The notes beneath the pieces are model-generated. The model saw only the letters and a program-made list of their open reading frames with translations. It made no database searches and had not been told where the DNA came from. A DNA stretch of 64,000 nucleotides from the NCBI GenBank assembly GCA_003344405.1, contig NOWV01000252.1, positions 25,147-89,146 on the forward strand, given 5' to 3'. This stretch comes from Trichoplax sp. H2. Taxonomy: Eukaryota; Placozoa; Uniplacotomia; Trichoplacea. Numbering within the stretch: position 1 is the stretch's first letter; every line of letters starts with the position of its first letter. Below are positions 36,867 through 49,900 of the stretch, piece after piece. Position numbers and translations under genes: made by a program.

Positions 36867-37723
36867 CTGGACTGCTACTTTTCTAACTTGTATAAAATTT
36901 GCGCCATACACTTAAATGTTTTAAAATTTTAACTTGATACTTATTTAATCTGTGTTAATGCTACTAATTTGCAGTCTATTCCTACGTTGAGTCGGAGTAT
37001 ATACTGAAGCTCGAGGTAAATATCGAGGATATATAAGTCAGTCGTTTGATAGAATCTTAATAGGAGCTTAAAAATAAATTCGCGTGTTGTACTATTTTGT
37101 TATTTTAGACTAGCTTATCACGAGCCTACAATTTCATAAATTGTAATAAAGCAGACTTAAATCTCTATTCAGTTTTTCTAATTTTTATTGTGAGTTATAG
37201 CTGTAGAGAAGAATAAAATATATTGGTTATTATTACTATTCTCTAGTTTGAATTTACTATAACAGGCAAATATATGATATCGATGCTTAATTTCGCGCAA
37301 GATTTAATTTAAAGTATACATGACTAAATATAAAGAATAATTATTACAAAATTAACGATATTTCAAAATAACACAATAACTATTTGTTTAGTTCAATACT
37401 CTAGCTCTACTGGACTCGTCTAGGGATTTCTAGTAAAACTTCCTTGTTAGAAAGTAGAAGACTTTTTAAAACGTAACATCGCTTATTAAGTTTAATCTAC
37501 AAACCTAATATCAACAAGATAGCCGTATAAACCTAATACTACTCTTACTTAATACACATGGGTTTTAAACTGTAACCTTAAGCTTACTCGAATCCAATTA
37601 TATATTATTATTAAGTTATATCTGAATTTATTATAGTAAACTTGTTGAAATTGTGTAATTCAGCTTACTTTCGAAATATCTAAGCATGCTAATAATAATT
37701 TCATTACAAGAAATAATCTATGT

Positions 37724-37729
37724 TTTATT
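37724..37729 (-). promoter_or_regulatory. AATAAA polyadenylation signal
   Basis: AATAAA on the - strand, about 70 bp past the stop of the GPCR at 37799-38899. Confidence 0.4.
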
Positions 37730-37798
37730 AATCACGTAATGATGAATACACGTGAATAAATAACGCAGCATGGCAGTACATTGGAAGCGTTAGCACTG

Positions 37799-38899
37799 CT
37801 AAATCTCTGTAATTACGATATTTTCATGTGGGCTAGATTTTATTTCTCTAGGAGTCGTAGGTTCAACTTTACGATGGAGGCAATTTAATATCGGAGATTG
37901 ACAATGTAGCCGAATTCTAATATCTTGAAATCGAAAGATTAAGTAAATTATTGGATCAAGAGCTGCATTAGAATGAGGAAGTATACCAATTATTTTCTGA
38001 AATTTAGATATTTGGGTGGGTGTTCCATTTAGGTAACTAATAGCTCCAGCAGTCGAAATAAAATAAAAAGCAAATATATTTGTAGAGGTAATGAGAATAA
38101 GCATTACCTGAAATCGTCTTTCAAAAGTAGACGATAATTGAGATCTAAATGTTAATCTTGACTTTCTTAGTTTATATATTATTATCGCATATAAGACGGT
38201 TGTTATAGAATAAGCGAGAATAACGTAACCTAACACGCTAAATGCCCTTATCGTATGATTTGAGTTCAAATAATATTCGCCAACACATAAATTACGATAA
38301 AACTCAAAATAGTACGCGGATCTAAGATGATAATAAGAGAAATCGAAGATGGTATTTCCTACAGTTGCGGCAACTCCTAATATCCATAATATCGTAGTTA
38401 TAATTTTAGCTCTTTTTATAGTCAATCTCCAATTGCTACGCGGATAGACACTTAACATAAAGCGATCGATCCCGATACATAAAGTAATTGTTGCTGCCAT
38501 CAATAAATTTATGGCTACTAGAGAATGTGCTACGCCGCACGTCGTGCTAACTGACCATACATTCTTTATTAGAGAAAAATTAGCGCTTGAGCCATAGATG
38601 TGTCGATAGTAGCTGGTGTAATAAGAGTCCGATATGACGAGTATAAACATATAAATAGAACCTACAAGATCGCAAAAAAGTAAGTTAAGTAATAGCCACA
38701 CGGAGGGATTCTTAACAGCAACCATTGAATGACGATGATATTCTTTCTTTCTTGCTGAGAATTTATAAATAAGTGATTCCCATACTGTATAACTGATAAG
38801 AAATAGATTTAACGGTAACCCAATTAGAGCGATAGACCATGCTATCGGACGTATCGAGTCAATCTCAAGAAACACAGAATATCGGCTAAAATTGTCCAT
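37799..38899 (-). CDS. intronless class A GPCR, DRF/DPIIY type (366 aa)
   Basis: Single exon with an ATG at 38899. TM1 has N31 (PLNLFL) and TM2 keeps the Asp (FCDLVG, D77). C121 at the top of TM3 probably pairs with C205 in ECL2. TM3 ends GIDRFMLSVYP (DRF 145-147), TM4 has W172, and TM7 is NAALDPIIYLIF (DPxxY about 315-319), followed by a basic helix 8 (FRFQDIRIRL) and a tail of about 35 residues. TM6 lacks the CWxP Trp and Pro (NIFAFYFIST). An NHT sequon lies in ECL2 (214-216). It is unlike its four neighbours and nearer in its TM3/TM7 wording to the LGR seven-helix domain, but no LRR exons were seen upstream. The ligand is unknown. Confidence 0.88.
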   Translation of the reverse strand: MDNFSRYSVFLEIDSIRPIAWSIALIGLPLNLFLISYTVWESLIYKFSARKKEYHRHSMVAVKNPSVWLLLNLLFCDLVGSIYMFILVISDSYYTSYYRHIYGSSANFSLIKNVWSVSTTCGVAHSLVAINLLMAATITLCIGIDRFMLSVYPRSNWRLTIKRAKIITTILWILGVAATVGNTIFDFSYYHLRSAYYFEFYRNLCVGEYYLNSNHTIRAFSVLGYVILAYSITTVLYAIIIYKLRKSRLTFRSQLSSTFERRFQVMLILITSTNIFAFYFISTAGAISYLNGTPTQISKFQKIIGILPHSNAALDPIIYLIFRFQDIRIRLHCQSPILNCLHRKVEPTTPREIKSSPHENIVITEI

Positions 38900-39870
38900 A
38901 AAGTCGTCTTATTCGATCAATATATTGTTCTATTTACAGGGGAATGGATGATGTGGAGCAAGTTATAGAATAAAATATTACGTACGTATGATTTTAATCG
39001 TAAATATTAGTCTTACTTATAATAAATAATTTATGGTTAGATATGGAATAAGAGATTGCCAATAAGTGATCTTAATGCTTAAAAATGAGTCTTGTTGAGA
39101 ATGATAGAATAAATGCTAATTAGTATATTATGATTTACAATTAACGATGAGATTTATAAGAATTTAACTGTTAAAACTTTTAATCAAAATGTGGCACTGT
39201 ACTATTAATTATATTTTATTAGTACAAAGAAAACTGGAAACGAGCTGTTTGATTAGATTAAATGTCAGGATACAGGGTTCGGATGATAATAAATATGTTG
39301 ACAGTTTATACAAGAGAGAAGTAATTCCAAAATCCAATTTTATCGTTTCTAGGAGTCGTCATCTAAGTTAATATTTTAGTATTAATAAACATTAATAATG
39401 TAGTTAATAGAAAAGAAAAATAAATCTTTAAGTATTTTTTAGCTTAAAATAGAGATATTGACAATAATAAAGGCAATAAAATTAAGATAAACTTATCGCG
39501 GCTTGATTAGTCACTCATTCCTAACTTTTTGATGAATGGCTTTTATAGATTAAGTTCTTGATCGTAAAATCTAATTTAATGCTTAGAATGAAATAAAATT
39601 AGATTTCAAAGAAGAAATAGTTCATGAAATAAGTTTCGTTGTAGTTCAGACTTCTCTGTAAGGTCTAATAAAAGGTTAATATAGCGATTAGTTTATAAAT
39701 GATGCCTAATATATGGTTAACTTCTATCTAATCTAACACAATAATTAATAAGAGACTACGCGGTCAATATTACAATCCATGTCATGCATTATATAATTAT
39801 AAATGTGCATTGAAAGGAAAATATATAATAGCCATAATATTTATCACCAAATGAAATTTAATTTCCTTTT

Positions 39871-39912
39871 TATTTGGCTATCGTCATCTTTTATTTGGCT
39901 ATTGTCATCTTT
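39871..39912. repeat. 21-bp tandem repeat, two copies
   Basis: TATTTGGCTATCGTCATCTT is repeated with one change, making a repetitive leucine/serine stretch in a spurious frame. Confidence 0.7.
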
Positions 39913-40861
39913 TATTTTACTCGTTTTCTTTGTGATTTTACTTAATAGCTGTCTTTGCAGATGTTATCTAAACATTATTTTCATGCAATGTTATGCCTTT
40001 TATTATAAATAGGAGGATATTATTATACTAGCAAGGTTTTTGCATAAACCTATTTCTAAATAATGCAATGAATACTTGTTATTATAGATTTATTTTCAAA
40101 GAATGAATTATAAGTAGAGTGAATAAAATGGTAATCATTCGACAACAAATAAGAAAAATGCTTTTCGTAGTCCTATTAAAATTTAGCTAACTTAAAAATA
40201 TCTCTGTTTTCATTTTCACTAAAGTAATAATAATCTATTATATTTGCTTGAGATTAGTAGTGGAGTACGAATCAAGTTTTTACCAAGTTAGTCTAAGGCG
40301 TTTAAGATTATACTGGTTGGTCTTAGCTTACTTAAAATAAAATAGAATACAGTAGAATATCATGATATCAAAGCATCTACATAAATCAAACTTTTACGAC
40401 AATAAAGTACTTACGTCGAATCTACGGATTATAGTTTCATTAAAGACAGTAATTTTCAGTATAATTATACATACAAAGAAAAAATTCTTTCACAGCTTTA
40501 AGATAGGACTTTACTGTAATGAAGTAGATAGATCCAAAATTTAGAATTGTTACAAGTTAGCACTTACCCATTTTCTAACAGAGGAAATATGATGAGTTGT
40601 TACTGTAGTATAGATCCCTGTAAATAAAATACATTTTATTTATGGGCCCGATCTTATATACCAGCTCACCTACAGTTTATTAGGTACAGTTGATAACACA
40701 TAATACCAGATATTTACGCTTATCTGGACGCTCGGTACTGATTCATATTACTTTAATAATTGCAATCATCTGATAACTACTGCACTGTACTATAACGCAA
40801 TGAATATTTCAGCAGCAACGCGTAATAGTATATTGCAAATTGTGTATACTCGTATTCTCTG

Positions 40862-40980
40862 AGATAGAGTTTGCTAGTTCTTTTAGACGTTTACAAATGT
40901 TTATTTAAGCTACGACCATAATTTACTTATAACACGATCTCATTAGTCATCTTTTACAATGTCACACAAGTCTACTTCGC
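40862..40980 (+). repeat. repeat shared with 36745-36866, abutting a solo LTR
   Basis: Similar to 36745-36866 up to TCTACTTCGCTG, after which the sequence is the LTR at 40981-41531. See the finding on a possible chimeric LTR. Confidence 0.55.
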
Positions 40981-41531
40981 TGCAATGTAACTAGTATTGT
41001 GATTGTAGACTGTTAGCCATATTTAGTAGAATGTACGGTAGATATTTATCCTAAGAGATATTTGGTAGCTATAACTATAGACTGTATTGGTAGAGACTCT
41101 ATGCTAGAGTACGGATGACTATATACAGTAAGGTGTCGAGTTACTAATATGGCTATAGGTAAAAATAGAACTGTAAATCATATATTAGGATATGGTTAAT
41201 TCATTGTGCTTTGGCTGGTGTGAATAATGTCTACGTAAGTACTGTAGTCGTATCCATATTGGATTAATGATGGTCCGTAGTAGAATAGTGTTACTAAGAA
41301 TAATTTAACTATGTGTAAAATAAGGTAAAAGGTTGACATGCGGATTGTAGCCGCGAATGCTACGGAAAGTATAAAAGCAGACAACTTTAGATTATTCTAT
41401 TAGTTCGTTGTAGAAATCTTTAGTAGTAATATTCGGCTAGAGTAGAGCTGTATGTAGTTAATCTTTGCATAAGATTCAATAAAGCCCTTATTTTTCTAAA
41501 ATTTGGAATCTCGTGATTGGTATATATCACA
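40981..41531 (+). mobile_element. solo LTR, family 2, without target duplication
   Basis: Highly similar over its whole 551 bp to 57578-58134. TATAAAAG at 41370-41377 and AATAAA at 41478-41483 sit in promoter/polyA order. It ends ATATCACA. Flanks TTCGC and ATATA do not match. Confidence 0.75.
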
Positions 41532-43268
41532 ATATACTTTATGTTCTTTAAGTAAATCAGTTTCAAATGAATTAAAGAACCTATTTTCTATTTTAATCTA
41601 GTTTCCAAAGCATAAGCTACGCAAGATAACAATTGCTGATCAATTTTGTATCAGTTTCTTTAAAATAAATACTATAGTACATGTTTTGTAAGCATCTGTC
41701 GTTATAATTCTAATAGCTAATTATAGCGTATAATAAATTAATTACTAAACGGATATAATATAAAATGCTTGCTATATCTTCTCCTGCTACTTAAAGAATA
41801 GCCTTGCATTTATGTACTGGTGGGCCTAACTACTATGAATTTGTTACGTTTCAAATATACCATACTAATATATATTTCTAAACAAAGGTGTACAAAAGAA
41901 ATTATTTGCAGCCTCTAAACATATATTGTATTTCTGCTACTTTGACCAAAAAGAATTCAAAAGTCAACTTCTGATGAGCAACAAAGGAAAATGAAAAAAT
42001 AGTTTTGAGCCTCTAGCAAAGTAGTGCCATATATGCAATAAATTTCTGATTAATCAAGTACAGAACCGTAATTAGCATTAGTTGCAATGTATAATATTTT
42101 CACTTTATTTGCGGAACTAATTTCAATCAGCTATTCATCAGTAATCTATAATTTAAACATAAAAGGATTGCTTCCAAAAATTAATTTAATGCTATAATTC
42201 AATTATTGAAATCACTAATAAAAGAATAAATGCGAGAAAATATCTTAATTGTAGTCGTCTAGCATACTATCTACATCTATTAAACATGTCTAGTTACGTA
42301 TTATTCGGTATACTCTTTCCAATTTTGATATTAAATCCTTAATCTGATGAGAAATCAAATTATGAAACTATTTTCAAAATAGAAGCAATCAGTTTCATAT
42401 AAACCTTCTTTTGCCCTTACAATTCTGATATAGAAGATCCTGAAGTTAGTAAATAAAGCAGTCGGTAACACAATGTCCACCACAGTAAATAAAATAAATT
42501 ATTACCGATGACAAAATTATGTCAGATTCTTGAGTCTGAATCAACACCACAAAGCAGCAAAACAAAACCTTGGGCAACACCTGGCACAGGATGTATTAGA
42601 AACTAGACCCCTCAATTTCAAATTAGACTAATAAATCTTTGAAGTAAAGATTAGAAAGAGTTTTTATATCCATGACAATTGTTTAGTAGTTCACACCATT
42701 ACAATTTACCGATAAATGACTGAAATCTGATTTTAACTTATTAAGGCTTGCAACACTTGTAATTATAATGAGCAGTACTTTTGACTCTGACCATCTCTCA
42801 TCACAATGAGTTTCTCGAGCATAATTTTTAGGATTTAATAGATTTATGAATGTAATGATAATTTTTATTGCCATATGCATCAACAATAGTATTCAAAATT
42901 AAACGATTTAATTTATTTATAGCTAGCCTGCAGATGTAACATCTTTATATCTACAGTATATGAATTAAATATGTGCATAAATAAAGTCATATACATTAAT
43001 TTTTTAGTAAAGAAAAGTAATGGTTCAAATTTAGTCGGTTAAAATTTTTTATTTAATAATTTCTATAAAGAAGAATTGTATAGTTAAACAAAACTGAATT
43101 TGTGATGCTAAAATACTCACCATATTAAAAAGAAAATGTATAGCGTAGTGAACGTCGTCATTGAATATTTCCACATAAAATTTCAATAAGGACTTCAGTA
43201 TTATAATAACCGTAGATATGTTTTAATAGCTTAAATATCATTATTATTATAAGATAATAGTACGAACT

Positions 43269-43340
43269 CACGTTGCTTTGCTGACGGTTTACGATAATGT
43301 ACCCATTTGTTAATAATTAACAGATAGTATTATCATTCGA
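43269..43340 (-). repeat. dispersed short repeat (inverted, diverged copy 3)
   Basis: Reverse-complement match to the 3' part of the repeat at 36557-36665 (GCTTTGCTGACGGTTTACGA, then AACAGATAGTATTATCATT). Confidence 0.6.
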
Positions 43341-43428
43341 CATTATATATATCCCGGAAATAGCCAGGCACTACAATATTCACAGCTATGCTTCTAGAAT
43401 ACTACTTTTCAATAATGCATTCACGGAT

Positions 43429-43458
43429 GAAATGCTATGAAATGCTATGAAATGCTAT
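43429..43458. repeat. GAAATGCTAT x3
   Basis: Three perfect head-to-tail copies of a 10-bp unit. Confidence 0.9.
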
Positions 43459-45731
43459 ATTAAGATTAGTTAATGGTCCAAAGCACATTATGATAACTAA
43501 TGTACGTGATGGACATACCAAGTTAAGATTAGCAGGTACTGTAAGATATCTACTGTGCCGTATAAAGTCCTTAGTACTGTGGTCAATTCTAGACCAATCA
43601 TTATAATGTGTCTAAGGATCGCTTGCGTATACAAGCAAAGCTTACTTTGTCGATAACAACCATTATAAGAAAATGTAATAATCAAAATGACTGTGTAGAA
43701 AACTCTATAAAGACTCTATGTTTATTCAATTTTCATCACACTATTACATCAAATCAAAATTGAAAGGCCCAGTAGCCACTTTTAGCGATATAACGAATAC
43801 TATTTTAAAAATCAGTACTCTACACAAATTGCTACCTTAGAGCTATTCGTTTTACATGAAGAAATCTTGTGGTAAAAAGTACTGTAAGAATCTTAAACTG
43901 ACCTATTGAAATGAACCCATAATCACAGTCATCTAACAGTAGTATAAATAGCCCCGCGCTGCTCACAAATCTGAAACAAGAAGCAAATACCACAGGAATT
44001 TATAAAAAACATGAACCTTTATGAGAGCATCCTTTAATGATGGAAGAATACAGATATCTCGGGGTATAGCCTAGAATATCTGCAGCTAATTTATAGTTAA
44101 TTTGAAATAGTCTACAAGTAATAAAAAGTTTATAGCCAATGATACAAAGTAGCTGTTATTATCAGACTACAGGTGCCGGAAACTTATTATCATATCGATA
44201 GCATTAGCAGATTCATCGCTTTTTACAACAATAAGAATAAGGATCCTTTCTTTACTGAAGAATGGGTCATCAATAAAATCAAAGAGCTACCTTCGTTAAT
44301 AAATTTTTCTCATAGAAGACCAGCTCCTTCGCTTGCTTACGACCTAATATTTTATTGATCTGAAAGTTAAAAACTCATTGTCACAGACAGCTCGTGACAA
44401 AGACAACTAAATCTAGATAATCTTCAGATTGAGCTTCGACAGCTGTGTGCGTCCTCAGTAAACAAGAGATGGACTAGGCTATAGGATTTTTAAAGTAGCT
44501 TATATTTAGCTCTTCTTGGCATCCATGGTTAGTTGGCTCATCGTCAACTCAGCTACTGATGGGAACGCCGGCCTCTATACGAATATGCTCAAGGTCGGCT
44601 ACCACCAATGCACAATTTAGCAATCCAACTCTAATATATATATAAGTTTGTAGGGCTAACTGGCTACAGAGTCCAGTTTGCCAGACTGCGTAAACAACAC
44701 TAATGAGTTACGAACTAATCAAGAACCAATTAACATTCAGAAGCTCAGCATGGTATAGTAAAAACACTATGTATGAGCTGCACTGGCTATCTCGTAATGC
44801 TCATTATTTTTCAATAGAAACAACTAGAACAAATTATTAAACATCTAATTGATAGGTGTTCATCAAAAGTTTAATAATCGAGGCTAGGGCAATAACAATA
44901 ATCAATTACAGACGACGGAGCAGCTATGCCTCATCATACTCATACAGTCTGTTTTATGAATCTCACCAATGTGAGTAAGTCTATGACATCATCAGAAATA
45001 AAGGCAGCTGAAGATTCATTACATTAATAATTAAATAAGTCAAAATCGATGTCATATAATTAATTTTTGATAAGTTTATTTCTTAAAAATGCCATTCTAC
45101 TGATAAAGGAATCTTTTAAATTGATTCAAAGAATGATCTTTTTATTGCAAATAACGATCAGTAAGCTTAATAAAGCTGCCCTCCTACTACATGTATAACA
45201 GTTTCTGTAGGTAAAACTTCATCATCATTTTACTAGACTTAAGGATTGAAATTTTATCTGACACGTATTTTAATTGAACAGTGTTCATAATTTATTTGAT
45301 ATTGCCTTATATAAAGTAAACGAAAATATGACTCAAAAACATTTTATTACGATAGCTATAACAAAGAAAAATGTCTTTCAATAATAAATCTTTGGCGTAC
45401 TGATTTACCGTACATCAAATTTAGTCAATACTAGTAGTTATCAATATTTAAATTTACGTCTTAGTGGTAAATTTGCTTTAATTTTCCTACTAAAACAGGA
45501 TAAAAATGTTTTCTAACCAAGTCAGGCAAAGATATTATATTTAACAATAAAATCATAATTGTTAACATATGAAGTTATTTTGCAACGATTATTATCGATT
45601 TCAATAGCATCAACTAAGGTAGTAAAAATAGTTTTAATATTAAGAAGTTAAAATTAATCTAAGAACATAATTGCATAATAATCATTGAGTTATTATAGCT
45701 GTTATCTGATACACTAATTTTTAAAATATCA

Positions 45732-45737
45732 TTTATT
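45732..45737 (-). promoter_or_regulatory. AATAAA polyadenylation signal
   Basis: AATAAA on the - strand, about 130 bp past the stop of the GPCR at 45866-46936. Confidence 0.35.
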
Positions 45738-45865
45738 ATTACATTATAATAAAAAAACGACGTAAAAAGGAATCGTAAAGCTTATAGTTTAATACTACTG
45801 TTTGCTACAATTAAACTTAAACATATATCAAAAATTATATAAATCTAGATAACGTAAAATTTCAT

Positions 45866-46936
45866 CTATCGCAGCTCAAAATTTTGATGAAACATCGGTA
45901 AAGAGTCATTTTTTTTATCGTTAACAGTCGAATGTATAGGATGTGATAACATAACCACTTGAGAAACGGTCGTACGTGAGGATGTACTCTTCTTTTTGCT
46001 GCATATTAACCGAAGATTCTTCCAGCACTTCTTGGCTTCATCTTTAATTAATGTGTTAAAATAAACAATTAATAGCGGATGAATACCAAGATAAATAATA
46101 GCAAATAAATATGTTATGTAGGTTGGTATAAGAAAGACATATCTTCGCGTTGATAGTAAGGCAGTATAGCAAATGAAAAAAGGATAAAATGCTATAGCAT
46201 ATATACCGATCACCATAAACATTTGAATTAGCGCTTTTCTGTGTTGTAGCATTAGTTGATAAGTTGATGATGGCTGAGATAGAACAAGATTACGTGTCTC
46301 CGACCAAGTTTTCCTTTGCATGGCATAGATTTTACATAGTATAACGCTGTATGAAATAAACGTAATGATAGAAGGTAAAAACAAAACAGCTGGTACCAAA
46401 ACATAGTTAAAAATAAAGTACAATTCAGAAATAGTAAGCCAGCCATAGCAGTGGCCAACTTGCCTAAGCGAAGTCAAAGTAATTAAAATATATATGGAGC
46501 AAATTGGAATAGCCCAAGTGAAAAATAACGTAATTACAGCACTTTTTTTATTTGCATAACGTTGATACTTAAATGGATATACGACGGAAAAAAATCTTTC
46601 CAAGCTAATTGCAGCAATATGTGCATTAAAAATACCAGCACAGGTCAATTCAGTTGGATTTCCAACAACGCATGTTAATAGTGTGATACGAAGTGATCTA
46701 TCAGAAATTTGATTAACGATAGCGGTAAAGACGATAATGAAACCAAATAACAGACTTGAAATACAACTGCTACAAATAATAATATTCGAAGGCACCCTCA
46801 GCTGGGATTTCGATAAAATAAAAATAACGAACGCTAGATTAATGATTATGGTAGGAATAAATACGTACGCTGAAAGGGTATAGCGATTAAATAACGAAAA
46901 TTGTGAAGAGGTACTATTATTACCCGAGAAACTCAT
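45866..46936 (-). CDS. intronless class A GPCR, divergent HP-type subfamily (356 aa)
   Basis: Single exon with an ATG at 46936; sequon NNS/NST at residues 6-9. TM1 has IN (32-33). LRVPSN (46-51) leads to TM2 ICSSCISS, where the usual Asp is Ser (about S61). C89 and C163 probably form the ECL2 disulfide. TM3 ends ISLERFFSVVYPFKYQR (ERF 113-115), TM4 has W141, TM6 reads AFYPFF and TM7 HPLLIVYF (286-293). The tail of about 55 residues is Ser/Thr/Lys-rich (SKKKSTSSRTT), a plausible GRK/arrestin region by analogy. It shares long blocks with 30038-30982 and 55535-56653, so these are paralogues. The ligand is unknown. Confidence 0.9.
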   Translation of the reverse strand: MSFSGNNSTSSQFSLFNRYTLSAYVFIPTIIINLAFVIFILSKSQLRVPSNIIICSSCISSLLFGFIIVFTAIVNQISDRSLRITLLTCVVGNPTELTCAGIFNAHIAAISLERFFSVVYPFKYQRYANKKSAVITLFFTWAIPICSIYILITLTSLRQVGHCYGWLTISELYFIFNYVLVPAVLFLPSIITFISYSVILCKIYAMQRKTWSETRNLVLSQPSSTYQLMLQHRKALIQMFMVIGIYAIAFYPFFICYTALLSTRRYVFLIPTYITYLFAIIYLGIHPLLIVYFNTLIKDEAKKCWKNLRLICSKKKSTSSRTTVSQVVMLSHPIHSTVNDKKNDSLPMFHQNFELR

Positions 46937-49900
46937 GGCGAATCAAATTTACAGCAATATCAGTTAGAAAGTTAATACAAAATATTTCTTATATCCATAT
47001 TATATTAAGCTTAAAACGCAATTTCCAAGTCACAACTTCCAATAATTAGTAAAATAAAAACAGATACAACTTCATTTAAAAGTTATCAGAATGCAATAAG
47101 AAATCAATATGCCCCTATTCGATACAAGTTGGATATATACTATACGCTTGGAAAACAATAACAAATGGTGATAACGATTAGATAATAGCATTAAAAATTA
47201 TATTATGCAAATAAACAATAGGTAAACTATCGATACTTGGTAGTTATAGTTCAAGCAACTGTCGTGTCTTCTTAGACAAAAGGGTATGTAGACTTATTAA
47301 TATCGTAACTTTGATTAAAATATCAAAAAAATGATTTAATAACGGTTGGTTGCGCAGGTAACACCCCTATATAAAAGAATCTGGAATAGAAAGCTACAAT
47401 TCTTCAAACTTTGCTCAGGTCACTGGCATTGTTGAACCTAGTCAGAACAAAACCAAAGTTGTTAATCAACTTCACGATCTATTTATAGATTTTTATCGTA
47501 GAAAATTATCCAAATAAAAGTAAATATATTTTTGATAGATAATATTTCTGATAAAATGTGTACTTTAACTAAATATTGAATTATTGATAGCGACAGCAAC
47601 CAACATAAAGAGTCAAATTATTTATCTTGTTCGATTAAAGGCGACTATAGCAGACAGTGTATGGGTTGGGCTTTACCTCTAATAAGTTATGATAAATATA
47701 ATTTATGGAATGAAAATAGTAATTAATTTTCAATGATGGCTATAATCTGATTAATATTCAATGGTAAATCCTCCTTTAAATATTGGTCACGTGCGATTTC
47801 GTATTGGATATGAGTGAAATTTTTTGTCTAATATAGATATCACTTGGTATGCAAATCGCGAAATTGGTATTCTAGCACAAACTATATTTCAAACTAAACT
47901 GAATAACCTTAGACTAAAGAAATGAGCGAATATACAAAAAATTTTAATACACTTATAATCTTTTATAATTTTAAGCAATATGAAATCCCACTGTTAAAAA
48001 ATTCACAATTCCATCTTGGAAAAGAAATATAATATTGGTATGAATTGAATGAAAATTGATATCATGTTAATACGCTTGTGTTATATAAATATCTATCCTA
48101 CTGTCTCTGTAGTAAATTAATTCAAATAGGGGGAGATCAATATTTCTTATTTTGTAACACCTTTCTGTAAATGCTACCGATAACCTTTCAAAAATCTTTC
48201 ATAGGGCTTACTATTTTCATATCAGATCAGACATATAAACTTAAAATAATTTTACCAGTGTAATCTGACCAGGATGAGAACAGTACACTTTAATTCGTAT
48301 CAGAAATTCTACACTTAAATTTGGAATAAGGTAACTCGACGAAAGCTATATTCCATATTTGAACATAAAACACTTTTAAATCAAATCTGTAATAAAGCAC
48401 CAAAAGGTCGTCAAACTTATTCAAATAGTAGGTAGACAGTTATGTAATCTTGAGATTTTAACAGTTTTAGCGCTGATTATAATTTATATGAATGCCTTCA
48501 CACTTTTAACATGAAGTATTAAATTCCAAAATTTTGATAGTAGAACTGCTAGTGATGAATGATATATTTTACTGCAATAGTTATTCTATGTTTTTGTTAA
48601 AATATTATATCCGTAATCGATAATTACCATAGACTAATTTGAGTTCACTTTTTCAAAATTCCTGGATTTTTATAAAGCAATTAGACTCCTATCAGTATAG
48701 TAATAAAGCAATGCGAATGAATGACGGTGATAGACTGATAATTCCAATATCCAAATAACTGCAAACAAAGTTGAAAATCAATATCAGAAGGGGTATAAAT
48801 GAACTTTCATGGACCGCTTCAATCATTTAATAAATCTTTTTAAGGTAATCAGATAGTAAAACTTTGTTAGCGAATCATAAATGAAGGATATAATTATGGA
48901 GAAGATAAAATAATATACTTTAGTATTTATAGATCTTAATTAGTAACCAGGTGTCATATTTTGACATCGATATGGTGAATTGCTGTGGTGCAGCAGATGT
49001 TTACGTCAAGACTGTGCAGTATAATGTCAGTTTGCTACTATTCCACGAATTCATTCTGTTTTTCTTTTCCCTGGTAGTTCAATTAGAAAGAAATTTTCTA
49101 CCCAATACTAGTAATAGTTTTTATTACGTCACACAAAGATACCGCAATAGACTGTTTTAGAATATACCAAAAGCATTATTATTTTATTATTCAATTAATT
49201 GGTTAATTAAAAATTTTTGTTCCTCATTTCAATTTTATTTTCGGAATTATTTTTAGGTCGTAAACATCTAAATTGCAATGATATCTAATAAACATAACTT
49301 ATATACAATTGGTACAAATATATGGTTGAGATGATGCTTCGGCAATAGCAATAGCAGATACATATTGTAATATGAGCTGGCATAGATATACCGTTTTTAC
49401 GGCAATAATTATATAGTCAAGAAAATTAATGATAATAATAATTGCCAAAACTAAAAAACTTATCAAAAATTTCATAATGACTTTGATATTCTAATACGAC
49501 ATTATTTAAGAGCCCGTTTTATTAATTTAATAACATACCAGTATTTTTTTTTAAGAATACCTTTTTTATGAAGAGTAACTGATTTCAATTTTTATTTAAT
49601 TCTAAATCGGGCTTGCTGATTTTAATAAACGTAACAATAAGCAGGGTGTATGTTTGGATAAGAATCAGTTAAATCAAGCATGACAGAAATTCTGTTGCAT
49701 TAGTATCGTAAGCAACAATATCTGCAATACTTGATTAAATTCTAGACGAAGCATTTAAGGATAAGCGAAAGGTAGAATACCCGTATGCAATCATGATTTT
49801 GAGATATTGTATATACAAAACTATTCTTATTAAAATATAATCTAATTACCTCCGGTAACATAAATGATAATGTGAATCATCATTGTAAAAATATCAAAGG

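Larger units (their letters stand above)
30983..37798. other. 6.8-kb spacer rich in repeats
   Basis: No gene is supported between the two GPCRs. It contains a family-1 solo LTR, a diverged LTR-like element ending near 36295, GTACTGTAC tracts and two dispersed short repeats, listed separately. A strong-looking - strand donor near 33098 has stops in all three frames upstream. Confidence 0.45.
38900..45865. other. 7-kb spacer with LTR and small repeats
   Basis: No gene is supported. Small frames at 39803-40012 and 44173-44358 (+) and 42683-42886 (-) lack recognisable domains. One - strand stretch just above 43121 is open and ends at a good GTGAGT donor, but nothing ties it to a gene. Confidence 0.4.

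Noticed and set aside
43119-43200. - strand open stretch ending at a GTGAGT donor
   Set aside because: About 26 codons are open, but the frame also reads through the donor, no good upstream acceptor was found, and the peptide is not recognisable.
44173-44358. 61-aa + strand open frame (starts MPETYYHIDS)
   Set aside because: No recognisable motif, start context or neighbouring exon; could be real but cannot be supported.
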